A DNA stretch of 64,000 nucleotides from Pseudomonas veronii (GTDB lineage: Bacteria > Pseudomonadota > Gammaproteobacteria > Pseudomonadales > Pseudomonadaceae). The translations under genes were made by a program, and so were the position numbers. Positions 16,191-24,665 of the stretch are shown here, one piece after another. Each line of letters begins with the position of its first letter. Position 1 is the first letter of the stretch. Where the stretch lies: the NCBI RefSeq assembly GCF_001439695.1, contig NZ_JYLL01000013.1:1-64000 (forward strand), in the 5' to 3' direction. A model generated the notes under the pieces. That model saw nothing but the letters and a program-made list of their open reading frames with translations, was not told where the DNA came from and did not search any database.

Positions 16191-16349
16191 TTACGAAGGC
16201 TTTTCGAAAAGAGTTTACTGCGCTTGTCAGTGTGAGTTCGTTGAGTCGTTGTGAGTGGCACTGATCAACAGCAGTACACATTTGTCGGAAGTTCCTGAAG
16301 GTCCATTCGCGGTGGGCCCTCGGCTCCGTCTACCCAGGAGTTTGTAAAA

Positions 16350-18311
16350 ATGGCAAACCCAGCACGTTTCAAAGATGTAAAGGCGTCTAAAGCGTCTTCG
16401 AATAAACCCAACACATGGCCCACCATCCTGACCCCGCCAGCGCCGGCTGATATTCATACGCTGCCGGATGTAGTAGGGGATGACCAACTCGCTGTAGTCA
16501 GCGCCGAGCAACAGAGGGACGGGCTGCCCGCGACGATACGGCTCTGGCCGAATGCTGCCGAGTTTCCGGGAGAGTTCGATATCTTGACGGTTTCGCTTGA
16601 AGGACAGGCAGTTCAACTTCAAGAGATCGAAGGTCCTATCACGGCTGACGTGGATATTGTGATCAAGTCGGGCCGTCTTAGAACCCATGGACCGAAAGAT
16701 ATTACCTACTCCGTTACGCTAAGCGGCTTACCCGCTGGCGAGTTTTCCTTGCCGCAGACCGTCTTTGTCGATGCGATCGACCCCAATGGCAATAACCGGC
16801 CGGGTGCCCTCACGCTGCCGGTTGATTTGCCATCGGAAGGGGTGACACCTGCGTATCTGGCGGCACATGGTGGCGTCACGCTGACCTTCCCCCGGCCAGT
16901 GGATTCAAGACCTGGGGATACTCTTGTGGTGTTTTTTGGCGAGACGGACGATACGGGCAAGATGATTAACGTTCCGCCCACAGGGCCGATTACCCTCACG
17001 TATAACACGCTTGAAATTCAGGGCTTCGGAGAGGGCGATTTTTTAATCAGCTATCAGATCTCCGACAGGGCAGGAAATGCCACACAAGTGTCGATACCCC
17101 GCACGCTCTCGGTTAGAACGAGCAATCCACCTGTGCTGCTGGCCCCGCTGGTTCCCAATGCAGGCGCTCTGATCGACAAGGAAGAGGCGCGTGATGGGGT
17201 GCTGGTGACTGTGCCCACCATCGACAACTTCCACCCCAACGACTGGGTACATATCTTTATGAACGGCATTGAGTTTGGTAGTCAGCGCCTTGGCGTCACG
17301 CCAGTATTTGCGTTGCCGTTTGTCGTTGGTTACTCCACCCTGCGCGCAGGTGGCGTGCTGTATACCGCCAGTTTCAAATATGAAGTTCGTCGTGGTCTGG
17401 ATACATACCCCTCTCCGGAGACCGACGTCCCCGTCGACTTTGTGGAGCCCGGCACGCCGATCCCCGGGGAGGGGCCGGTGGATACAGCGCTGGCATTGCC
17501 TGTGGTGAGAGGCGATTCGGCGGTTGATAACTCGTTGATTGCGTCCGACCTGGACGGTACGATTCGTGCGACCTTTCCCATCTATGCGGGGCGTACAACG
17601 ACTCCGGGCACTGAGTTCATCGATCTCTATTACGGGTTCATGGACGGGACGGCTGTCGGTACGTATGGAGTCACGGGTACGGAACCTGAAGGGACCATGA
17701 TATCGATAACTATCGCGTCGGATATCATTGAAAGCTACGGGAACGGTGAAGTTCCTTGTTGGTATCGGGTACGCAATGCTAACAATTACAAAGAGTCCCG
17801 TAAGCAGAACGTGAATGTTAACGTCTTTTCGCTTGACGGGTTGGCGGACCCTGTCTTTACCAACCTGTTCACGCCGCCACCGCCTTCCACCGACGCGCCC
17901 TTCATTTCCTGTGAGCAAATACCTTGGGTCGGCGTGCCCATCAGGATTTTTGATCCGGTGACGCTCCAGGATGGTGACACCGTCGTTATTCACGCTGTGC
18001 GGTATCTCTATTCAGGTGTGACAAAGCCTCCAACGCCGGTGGCGGGCAGTGAGATAAACAGTCCTCCTATAGGGATTGGGCCGTCTGAAAGGATCAACGG
18101 TTTCACCTATAATTTTGCCTTGAATTCTTACTTCGACGGCGATACGGCAAGGCGGCGCGGTTGGCTGGAAGTCAGTTGGAGCATCATCCGCTCGGGGCCG
18201 CCGCCAGAGAGTGGAACGTCGGACCCTGTTGCGGTGAAGTGGGATATCCGCAGCAGCGCTTCAACAGGGACTTGTGCCCCCATCACCCTAAGAAACGGCT
18301 CGTTGGCCTAG
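16350..18311 (+). CDS. Ig-like repeat protein B, function unknown
   Basis: A 653-residue paralogue of protein A: polar Lys-rich N-terminus without signal peptide (MANPARFKDVKASKASSNK), then tandem beta-rich Ig-like modules. The segments DPNGNNRPGALTLPVDL and TPAYLAAHGGVTLTFPRPV align with the corresponding parts of A. The final module shares the C-terminal pattern, with PFISCEQIPWVGVPIRI and TGTCAPITL matching the two Cys of A. CAGGAG precedes the ATG. It has its own dyad-bearing promoter region and its own terminator, so it is a separate unit from A. Confidence 0.8.
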   Translation: MANPARFKDVKASKASSNKPNTWPTILTPPAPADIHTLPDVVGDDQLAVVSAEQQRDGLPATIRLWPNAAEFPGEFDILTVSLEGQAVQLQEIEGPITADVDIVIKSGRLRTHGPKDITYSVTLSGLPAGEFSLPQTVFVDAIDPNGNNRPGALTLPVDLPSEGVTPAYLAAHGGVTLTFPRPVDSRPGDTLVVFFGETDDTGKMINVPPTGPITLTYNTLEIQGFGEGDFLISYQISDRAGNATQVSIPRTLSVRTSNPPVLLAPLVPNAGALIDKEEARDGVLVTVPTIDNFHPNDWVHIFMNGIEFGSQRLGVTPVFALPFVVGYSTLRAGGVLYTASFKYEVRRGLDTYPSPETDVPVDFVEPGTPIPGEGPVDTALALPVVRGDSAVDNSLIASDLDGTIRATFPIYAGRTTTPGTEFIDLYYGFMDGTAVGTYGVTGTEPEGTMISITIASDIIESYGNGEVPCWYRVRNANNYKESRKQNVNVNVFSLDGLADPVFTNLFTPPPPSTDAPFISCEQIPWVGVPIRIFDPVTLQDGDTVVIHAVRYLYSGVTKPPTPVAGSEINSPPIGIGPSERINGFTYNFALNSYFDGDTARRRGWLEVSWSIIRSGPPPESGTSDPVAVKWDIRSSASTGTCAPITLRNGSLA

Positions 18312-18352
18312 GCCTTCATACGCACCTATTCGGGCCTCCAGGTAATCAAAAG

Positions 18353-18376
18353 TCCCCTCTCGTTGAGGGGATTTTT
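18353..18376 (+). terminator. Terminator after protein B
   Basis: TCCCCTC-TCGTT-GAGGGGA followed by TTTTT, 41 nt after the stop: a canonical rho-independent terminator. Confidence 0.9.
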
Positions 18377-18508
18377 GTAGGTATTAGATAAGGAATATCC
18401 TACATATCCTTTCTTTTTGGATCTTTAGTCTCTGCGGCTCTTGAAAACGGAACCTGCTCGATACGGCTCCGGTTTCGAACTGGAACTTTTTTCTGAGAGT
18501 CGCAAAAC

Positions 18509-20803
18509 ATGATCCATACCTCTACTCACCCACGTTTTCGTTGTACGCGTTTGTCCACCGCGATCAAGCTCATTGCAGCCGCCCCTCTGTGCCTGTTGGG
18601 CGAGCAAGCCTTTGCCGTAAAAGTCATTGATGGGCAAACTGGCCCGGCTTATTTCGACGTCGTCCCTGGCTCGCACACCGACAATTATATTGTGCAACGC
18701 GAAGGCGTCTTGAATGTGAAGCCAGGTGGTGTCACGCGTGAGATTCTCGTGACCGGCGCCTCCACCCTCAACATGGATGGAGGCCGCGTTGACGGCTACT
18801 CCACTCTCGATGCAGCCATACTTCTGAATCGAAGCAACGCCACCATTGCCAACTCACAGATTACCAGCTACTCCAAGGGTGGCCTGGATATGTCCCGCAG
18901 CCTGTCGGAGGATATCGGCTCCGAAGCCGTAGTGAGCAACAGCCAGATCACGGGTGCCACCTACGGCGCTACGGTCACGGCGTTCAGCCATCTGCAGTTG
19001 CTCGACGGCTCGACGCTGACCGGCGGCAGCCAGGAAGGCCTGAAGTTGATGGGCGGCAAGGCCACCGTGGTGGGCAGTACCATTACCGGGGCGACTAATG
19101 GCGTCACGATGACCCGCGAGCATCGCACGGTAAACGAATCTCCCGTGTTGGTGCTGGAAGGTTCGCGTGTCGAAGGCGTGAGCGGCCCGGCCATTCTGGT
19201 GAATCAGACCATTACCGCCGAGATCGATGTAAACAACGGCTCCACGCTGATCGGCGGCAACGGCAACATGCTGGAGCTGACCGGCGGCGGCAATGCCAAC
19301 ATGCGTGTCAACAACAGCGCCCTGGCCGGCAACATCCAGGTAGGCACCGACAGCGCCCTCGACCTGAGCCTTGATGGCGCCATCATGAAGGGCGATGTGA
19401 TCAACAATGGCGGTAGCGCCAGTGTCGGTCTGAACAACGGCTCGGTCCTCACCGGGCGCCTGGAGCACGTCGATAAACTGGCGATCAACAGCGACGCCAC
19501 CTGGGTGATGGTCGACCATCAGCAGGTGGGTGACTTGTCCCTGAGCGGCGGCAACGTCAAGTTCGGCGAGACCGGTACGTTCTACCAGCTGGACGTGGCC
19601 AACCTGTCGGGCAACGGCACCTTCATCATGAGCGCGGATTTCGCCACCCTGAGCAGCGATTTCCTTAATGTGACCGGCACGTCGTCGGGCGACCACAAAC
19701 TGCTGATCGCCAGCAGCGGTGCCGACCCGTTGAGCGATGACCGCCTGCATGTCGTACACACCGCCGACGGTGGCGCCCAGTTCAGCCTGATCGGCGATCG
19801 CGTGGATGTCGGGACCTATTCCTACAGCCTGATCAATGACAACGACGGCAAGGACTGGCTGCTCGACCCAGGCAGCAAGGTGATCAGCCCGAGCACCAAC
19901 TCGGTGTTGGCATTGTTCAACGCAGCCCCCACTGTATTGCTGGGCGAAATGACCACCCTGCGCACCCGCATGGGTGAACTGCGCTTCAGCGAGGGTCAGT
20001 CGGCTGGGCTGTGGACCCGCGCCTATGGCAACAAGTATGAGGTGTCCAACGACAAGACCGGCTTGGGTTACAGCCAGTCGCAACGCGGCTTCGCGCTCGG
20101 TGCCGACGCGCCGGTATCGGGTGGTGACGGCCAGTGGCTGATCGGTGCAATGGTCGGTCACAGCACCTCGGACCTGGACCTGAACCGTGGCAGCAGTGCA
20201 ACTATCGACAGCTACTATGTCGGCGGTTATGCCACCTGGCTGGATGTCGAGAGCGGGTTCTACTTTGACGGTGTGCTCAAGTTCAACCGCATGCACAACG
20301 AGTCCAATGTGGCCATGAGCGACGGCAAGAAAGGCAAGGGCAACTATGCGCAAAACGCAATGGGCGCGTCGGCGGAAGTCGGTCGCCACATCACGCTGGA
20401 CGACGGTTTCTTCGTTGAACCATATGGCCAGTTGTCTGCGGTGATTACCCAGGGCCAGAGCTACACGCTGGACAATGGCCTGGACGCCAAGGGTGACCGC
20501 TCCAGTACGGTGATCGGTGAACTCGGTACTACCGTGGGGCGCAATATCCAGCTGGAAAGCGGCGGCGTCTTGCAGCCGTACTTGAAGGCGGCGGTGGCCC
20601 ACGAGTTCGATCAGAGCAACAAAGTGTTCGTCAACGACAACTCGTTCAACAACGACTTGTCGGGTTCGCGCCTGAAGCTGGGTGCGGGTGTGGCGATGTC
20701 GGTATCGCAGAACCTGAAGTTGCATGCGGATCTGGAACACAGCACGGGCAAGAACATCAAGCAGCCGTATGGGGTTAACCTGGGCTTGCGCTACGATTTT
20801 TAA
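18509..20803 (+). CDS. Autotransporter (type Va) with pertactin-like passenger
   Basis: A 764-residue protein. Signal peptide about residues 1-36 (KLIAAAPLCLLGEQAFA). A beta-helix passenger follows with repeated Asn/Gly-rich rungs such as GSTLTGGSQEGLKLMGGKATVVGSTITGA. A linker near residue 470 (NSVLALFNAAPTVLLGEM) leads to a 12-strand translocator barrel that ends in Phe (GVNLGLRYDF), the outer-membrane insertion signature. No protease triad or lipase GDSL motif is visible, so it is more likely an adhesin or surface structure than an enzyme. It sits between the two pairs of Ig-like genes but lacks the 16-bp dyad upstream. Confidence 0.9.
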   Translation: MIHTSTHPRFRCTRLSTAIKLIAAAPLCLLGEQAFAVKVIDGQTGPAYFDVVPGSHTDNYIVQREGVLNVKPGGVTREILVTGASTLNMDGGRVDGYSTLDAAILLNRSNATIANSQITSYSKGGLDMSRSLSEDIGSEAVVSNSQITGATYGATVTAFSHLQLLDGSTLTGGSQEGLKLMGGKATVVGSTITGATNGVTMTREHRTVNESPVLVLEGSRVEGVSGPAILVNQTITAEIDVNNGSTLIGGNGNMLELTGGGNANMRVNNSALAGNIQVGTDSALDLSLDGAIMKGDVINNGGSASVGLNNGSVLTGRLEHVDKLAINSDATWVMVDHQQVGDLSLSGGNVKFGETGTFYQLDVANLSGNGTFIMSADFATLSSDFLNVTGTSSGDHKLLIASSGADPLSDDRLHVVHTADGGAQFSLIGDRVDVGTYSYSLINDNDGKDWLLDPGSKVISPSTNSVLALFNAAPTVLLGEMTTLRTRMGELRFSEGQSAGLWTRAYGNKYEVSNDKTGLGYSQSQRGFALGADAPVSGGDGQWLIGAMVGHSTSDLDLNRGSSATIDSYYVGGYATWLDVESGFYFDGVLKFNRMHNESNVAMSDGKKGKGNYAQNAMGASAEVGRHITLDDGFFVEPYGQLSAVITQGQSYTLDNGLDAKGDRSSTVIGELGTTVGRNIQLESGGVLQPYLKAAVAHEFDQSNKVFVNDNSFNNDLSGSRLKLGAGVAMSVSQNLKLHADLEHSTGKNIKQPYGVNLGLRYDF

Positions 20804-20852
20804 CGGGCTGGATGTATAGCGCGGTAGCGGTATAAACCGTGCGGGTAATGAA

Positions 20853-20887
20853 AATGCCCCGTCTCGAAAGAGGCGGGGCATTTTTTT
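20853..20887. terminator. Bidirectional terminator between convergent genes
   Basis: AATGCCCCGTCTC-GAAA-GAGGCGGGGCATT with A-run before and T-run after. It serves the autotransporter on the plus strand and protein C on the minus strand. Confidence 0.93.
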
Positions 20888-20911
20888 GCTTTAAGGCAGG
20901 GCGGGGTGGTT

Positions 20912-23900
20912 TTAAATGCTCACCACCGCCACGGTCGTGTTGCCAGAGTTGCAGACCAGTAAGTATTGGCCATCGGGAGTACAAGCCAGCCCGTTAGGCT
21001 GATCAAAACCGTTAATCGTGCCAATCAGTGTCTCACTGTTCATGTCAATGACTCGGACGCGGTTACCGGCAAGTTCTGAAACATACGCCAATGGTCGAGT
21101 TGGATGAAAGGCAATACCTCGTGGATCACTGAGGCCTGTGAGGGATTTGATGAATGTGAGGCTATCGTTTTCGGTGTTGTAAATATCAAGTTTGTTTAAG
21201 CCTGATACGGACACATAGAGTCGTTCGAGCGGTGCATCAAACCCGGTGTGGGCAAGTTCCTGAGCAACTGCGCCGTTAACGACAGTATGGGTGCGGACTC
21301 CACTGCTGAGTGTGTACCGTTCCGTGTTGTAGCCTGTTGTAAATATGGCTGTGCCTTGTGGATTAGTTACTATCGCTCGGGGGCCAGCTGTTCCACCGAA
21401 ATTTGTCACATATTGGCCACTTGTTGTGTCAAAGACGGAAAAAGCCAAAGAGCTGCCGCTAGCGAGTAGGCCTATAAACATTCGCGACCCGGTGGGGTTT
21501 ATGCCTATTGCGTAGGCCGCTGAGTAACTGAAGGCGAAGGGGTAACTAAACGTGAAAGTACTGAGATTGAGGACTGGAGCTTGGTAATTAGCGCCAAGTC
21601 CGGTGTTGGCCGAGAGAAAGAGCCTTGGCTCCGTAGGGTGCAATGCAAGTCTATAAACATAGTTATAAGCTAGTGTTCTGATCGCGCCACTTGCGAAATT
21701 AATGACCGAAACCGAATAGGCACGCGCATTCAGGACACACACTGTGTTGCCATCTCGACTGATTGCGATTTGATTCGGACCGTTCCCCACAGTGATGTGA
21801 CGAATGATCTCGCCTGACCCCTTACGCGTCACATAAGTAGGCACCTTGAAGTACTTGGCCGTCTCCAGGCTGTTGGAACCGTCCAGCGATACCCAGGCTT
21901 TGACCGCAACCTCGCTGTTGTTCTCCAAGCCTGACAAATAGCTGGCGGGTATCAGGTCGAGCGTGCGTCCGGCATTGAATTCCGCGGATGTCACGCCGAC
22001 CGCAAGCCGCAGGTCGCGATTGGTCGTGCTGAGTAACTGAATCCACACGGGTTGCCCGGCTCTGAAGAACGGCCATTTATCAATCCGCACGTTGTTCGCC
22101 ACTGCCGTATTGATCGCCCCACCCGAGGCTTCGGGGATACTGACCAGTTCGAATTCCTGCTCTGGCAGCTCTTCGACCTCCAGGGTCAATTCCCGCGACT
22201 GGGTGATGGCGTTGTCGCGGGTCACCTCGAAAAATACCCGGCACTTGCGACCCAGGTTCGCCCCCACGAATACGTTGGACGTGGTGAACGTGATGTACTC
22301 CTCCCCCGCATCAGGGATGCCGGGTTTCATCGGGATATTCGGTGTTCCAATCCCAGTGCCGCTTTCTCCGATGATATGTACTTTGACGTTATCGCTGGCG
22401 AGCATGGCATAGGTCACGCGGACAGTGACAACGGCAGGACGCGGCGGCAGGACATGTAGGGGGTTGATCGAGGCGAGGCTGGGCGGCTTGATCGGGGTAG
22501 ACTCCAGTACGACCGGTTCTGGCAACTCCAGTGCGCTGCCTATCGTAATCACCAGATCATGGGAGATGAGTTGGCGTGGCTGTCCAGGCGCATCGACCGT
22601 GTAGTAAAGGCGTGCCGAGCCGTTCAGGTTGTTCAGGACGATAGTTCGAGGAATCGTGAAGGGCAGGTCTGCCCCCAACCAGTTTGAATCGATCAGGAAG
22701 GCGATTGGCGGATTGCTGCCGCCCGCCTTGCTCCCTTCAAAGTGCAGGGTAACTACGGCATTCAGTACAAAACTGGCATGGTGGTGAACGGTGACGTTCA
22801 GGTTGGCCTTGCTGACGAGCGGGTCGAACACATGATTTGGCGGCACAGCCTGCCGGGTGGTCGGGGCACGCAGTGAGGCCTGGGTCTCGCCGATACTCAG
22901 CTCGAGGCGACGTGACGGCGGCCGATTGTTGACTTTGTAATAGGTAATGAGAGAGCCACCTTCCAACTGGGCGATGGGCCCGCCGGGTCCGTTGGGCAAG
23001 TCAAAGTAAATGTCACCGATGCCTGCCATATCGCTGTATTCGGCGTAATAAGACCTGCCATTGGCGAAGGTACCTTCCAGTACCAGCGTGACGCGATCAT
23101 TGGATAGCTGGCCGGGGTAGGTCTTGATGAGCACTTCAAACGGATTGACGGTGGGATCAGGCAGCGTGCCACCCATGGCCGCCTCGACAATGGGCGCTGC
23201 CAGGCCGACCTCGCCAGGCGTGCCGACGATGTTGACGTTGGCACCTCTGGAGTCGCGCGGTAGAACGCCTGTGCGTATGCGCTGATAGGTCAACTGAATG
23301 CGACCGTTGACCAGCGGCAGGATGTCTGCGAACGGCCAGGGGATCTTCGCGGTGACGATGGTCGGTGATACGACAGGGAAATCGTAAAATGTGATGATCC
23401 GGATACCCTCAGCGGTGAGGCCGTTGACCCTCACACGAATCGTATCGCCGGAGATATAACCTTCATTGCGCACGGGAACAATAATGGTCGCCGGTTCGCC
23501 ACCGAGGCCATCGGCATCGAGTTGATCGTTACCGTCGGGATCCTGTTCGGCCTCATCAATATAGGCTTCACGCAGCAGCGGCTGCGCCCCATCGTCAAGG
23601 CGCACCGTCAGTTCTTGTTCGGGTGAGAACCCGAGGGACGCGTTGCCTACCTCGTCGAATAGGTTGTATTCACAGATTTTTACCCCGCTGCCCACGGTGG
23701 CCCAGGTGTTCGCGTAGACCCATATGGTAATGGGCGCAGTACCCGCTGCTTCAAATTCGCTGACACGGTGTTCAACCACGACTCCGCCTATGCTCAGGCG
23801 AATGCGATCTCGCACCTTGCGGCGGTTGGCGACGGGCGCCGAGGAATCCACCGGGTAATAGTCGATGATCACCGGTACGCCTTTACCCGCGGTGTCGCTG

Positions 23901-24526
23901 TCCACGCCAAATTGTATGACGTCGTCGGGAAATATCGGTTTGGGCAGGTTTTCGTTTTGCCATGTGCTGGCTATCGGGTCGCGTCCACCGGGGTGTTCGA
24001 TATCAACTTTGATGTTGAAGCGTTTGGTCTGTTGAGTGTTGCCTCCCAAAGGAGTTACGAATGCCTGTAGTGCATTGCCTGCCTCGCTGATGAAATGCTT
24101 GCTGGGCACATACAGGACAATTTGTGTGCCTTTGAGGGCTTCGTCTTCGGTCACGGTGTGAAAAACAACCCGTTCGTCGTTGAGCATCAACTCGATGAAG
24201 TCGTTTTCTGCCTGGTTCAGGTAGCTGAACAAAATGCACGTGACACCTTTTTCATTCACCTCCAGCGCCGCCCGGTTGAGCCCGCCGTCGAAACTGACGA
24301 CAGGGGTGCTCAGCGTCGGCAGGTACAGGGGAAGATCGGCGAACGGCGTCTGGCGAAACGATTGAGGGGTCAATGTCGAGCCGTCGACCTGAGGCAGCGT
24401 GAAACCTTCCGATCGCGGCTCGTCCGGTTCGCGGGCACTGAATTCATCGCTTGGAGGATCGTAGGGCAACACGGGCAAAGCGTTGTCGGCGGGGATGAGC
24501 GCTTGATCATCGGAGTCTGTGGCCAT
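20912..24526 (-). CDS. Ig-like repeat protein C with C-terminal beta-propeller
   Basis: A 1204-residue protein without a signal peptide. About residues 70-900 are tandem Ig-like modules that align along their length with protein D (for example VRDRIRLSIGGVVVEHRVSE against VRDRIRLIIGGQIIEHIVTE). The last 300 residues are a YVTN/YncE-type propeller of about seven blades: HITVGNGPNQIAISRDGNTV, then RGIAFHPTRPLAYVSE and NGLACTPDGQYLLVCNSGN. The propeller DNA (20912 to about 21830) is visibly more AT-rich than the Ig part. The start MATDSDDQ follows an AGGA; a longer frame adds 20 residues. A dyad lies 90 bp upstream. Function unknown. Confidence 0.82.
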   Translation of the reverse strand: MATDSDDQALIPADNALPVLPYDPPSDEFSAREPDEPRSEGFTLPQVDGSTLTPQSFRQTPFADLPLYLPTLSTPVVSFDGGLNRAALEVNEKGVTCILFSYLNQAENDFIELMLNDERVVFHTVTEDEALKGTQIVLYVPSKHFISEAGNALQAFVTPLGGNTQQTKRFNIKVDIEHPGGRDPIASTWQNENLPKPIFPDDVIQFGVDSDTAGKGVPVIIDYYPVDSSAPVANRRKVRDRIRLSIGGVVVEHRVSEFEAAGTAPITIWVYANTWATVGSGVKICEYNLFDEVGNASLGFSPEQELTVRLDDGAQPLLREAYIDEAEQDPDGNDQLDADGLGGEPATIIVPVRNEGYISGDTIRVRVNGLTAEGIRIITFYDFPVVSPTIVTAKIPWPFADILPLVNGRIQLTYQRIRTGVLPRDSRGANVNIVGTPGEVGLAAPIVEAAMGGTLPDPTVNPFEVLIKTYPGQLSNDRVTLVLEGTFANGRSYYAEYSDMAGIGDIYFDLPNGPGGPIAQLEGGSLITYYKVNNRPPSRRLELSIGETQASLRAPTTRQAVPPNHVFDPLVSKANLNVTVHHHASFVLNAVVTLHFEGSKAGGSNPPIAFLIDSNWLGADLPFTIPRTIVLNNLNGSARLYYTVDAPGQPRQLISHDLVITIGSALELPEPVVLESTPIKPPSLASINPLHVLPPRPAVVTVRVTYAMLASDNVKVHIIGESGTGIGTPNIPMKPGIPDAGEEYITFTTSNVFVGANLGRKCRVFFEVTRDNAITQSRELTLEVEELPEQEFELVSIPEASGGAINTAVANNVRIDKWPFFRAGQPVWIQLLSTTNRDLRLAVGVTSAEFNAGRTLDLIPASYLSGLENNSEVAVKAWVSLDGSNSLETAKYFKVPTYVTRKGSGEIIRHITVGNGPNQIAISRDGNTVCVLNARAYSVSVINFASGAIRTLAYNYVYRLALHPTEPRLFLSANTGLGANYQAPVLNLSTFTFSYPFAFSYSAAYAIGINPTGSRMFIGLLASGSSLAFSVFDTTSGQYVTNFGGTAGPRAIVTNPQGTAIFTTGYNTERYTLSSGVRTHTVVNGAVAQELAHTGFDAPLERLYVSVSGLNKLDIYNTENDSLTFIKSLTGLSDPRGIAFHPTRPLAYVSELAGNRVRVIDMNSETLIGTINGFDQPNGLACTPDGQYLLVCNSGNTTVAVVSI

Positions 24527-24615
24527 GATCGTAATCCTGTCTGAGCAGTTGATTGGACGACTGACGCGAGGCGTCGGCACGCTCAATTCAACGTCCTGAA
24601 CCCGGGACTGCCTAG

Positions 24616-24631
24616 CTGTGAGAAATGACAG
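24616..24631 (-). promoter_or_regulatory. 16-bp dyad, copy 4
   Basis: CTGTGAGAAATGACAG on the plus strand, 90 bp upstream of protein C. The surrounding 25 bp (AGCTGTKAGAAATGACAG then TGCCGAC) is almost identical to copy 5, showing the two promoters were duplicated together. Confidence 0.62.
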
Positions 24632-24665
24632 TGCCGACGAATGGTGAACCCGACTTGTCCGTCAG

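Noticed and set aside
18854..20881. 675-codon open frame opposite the autotransporter gene
   Set aside because: Shadow frame. Its product resembles no protein, while the plus strand has a signal peptide, passenger and barrel in order.
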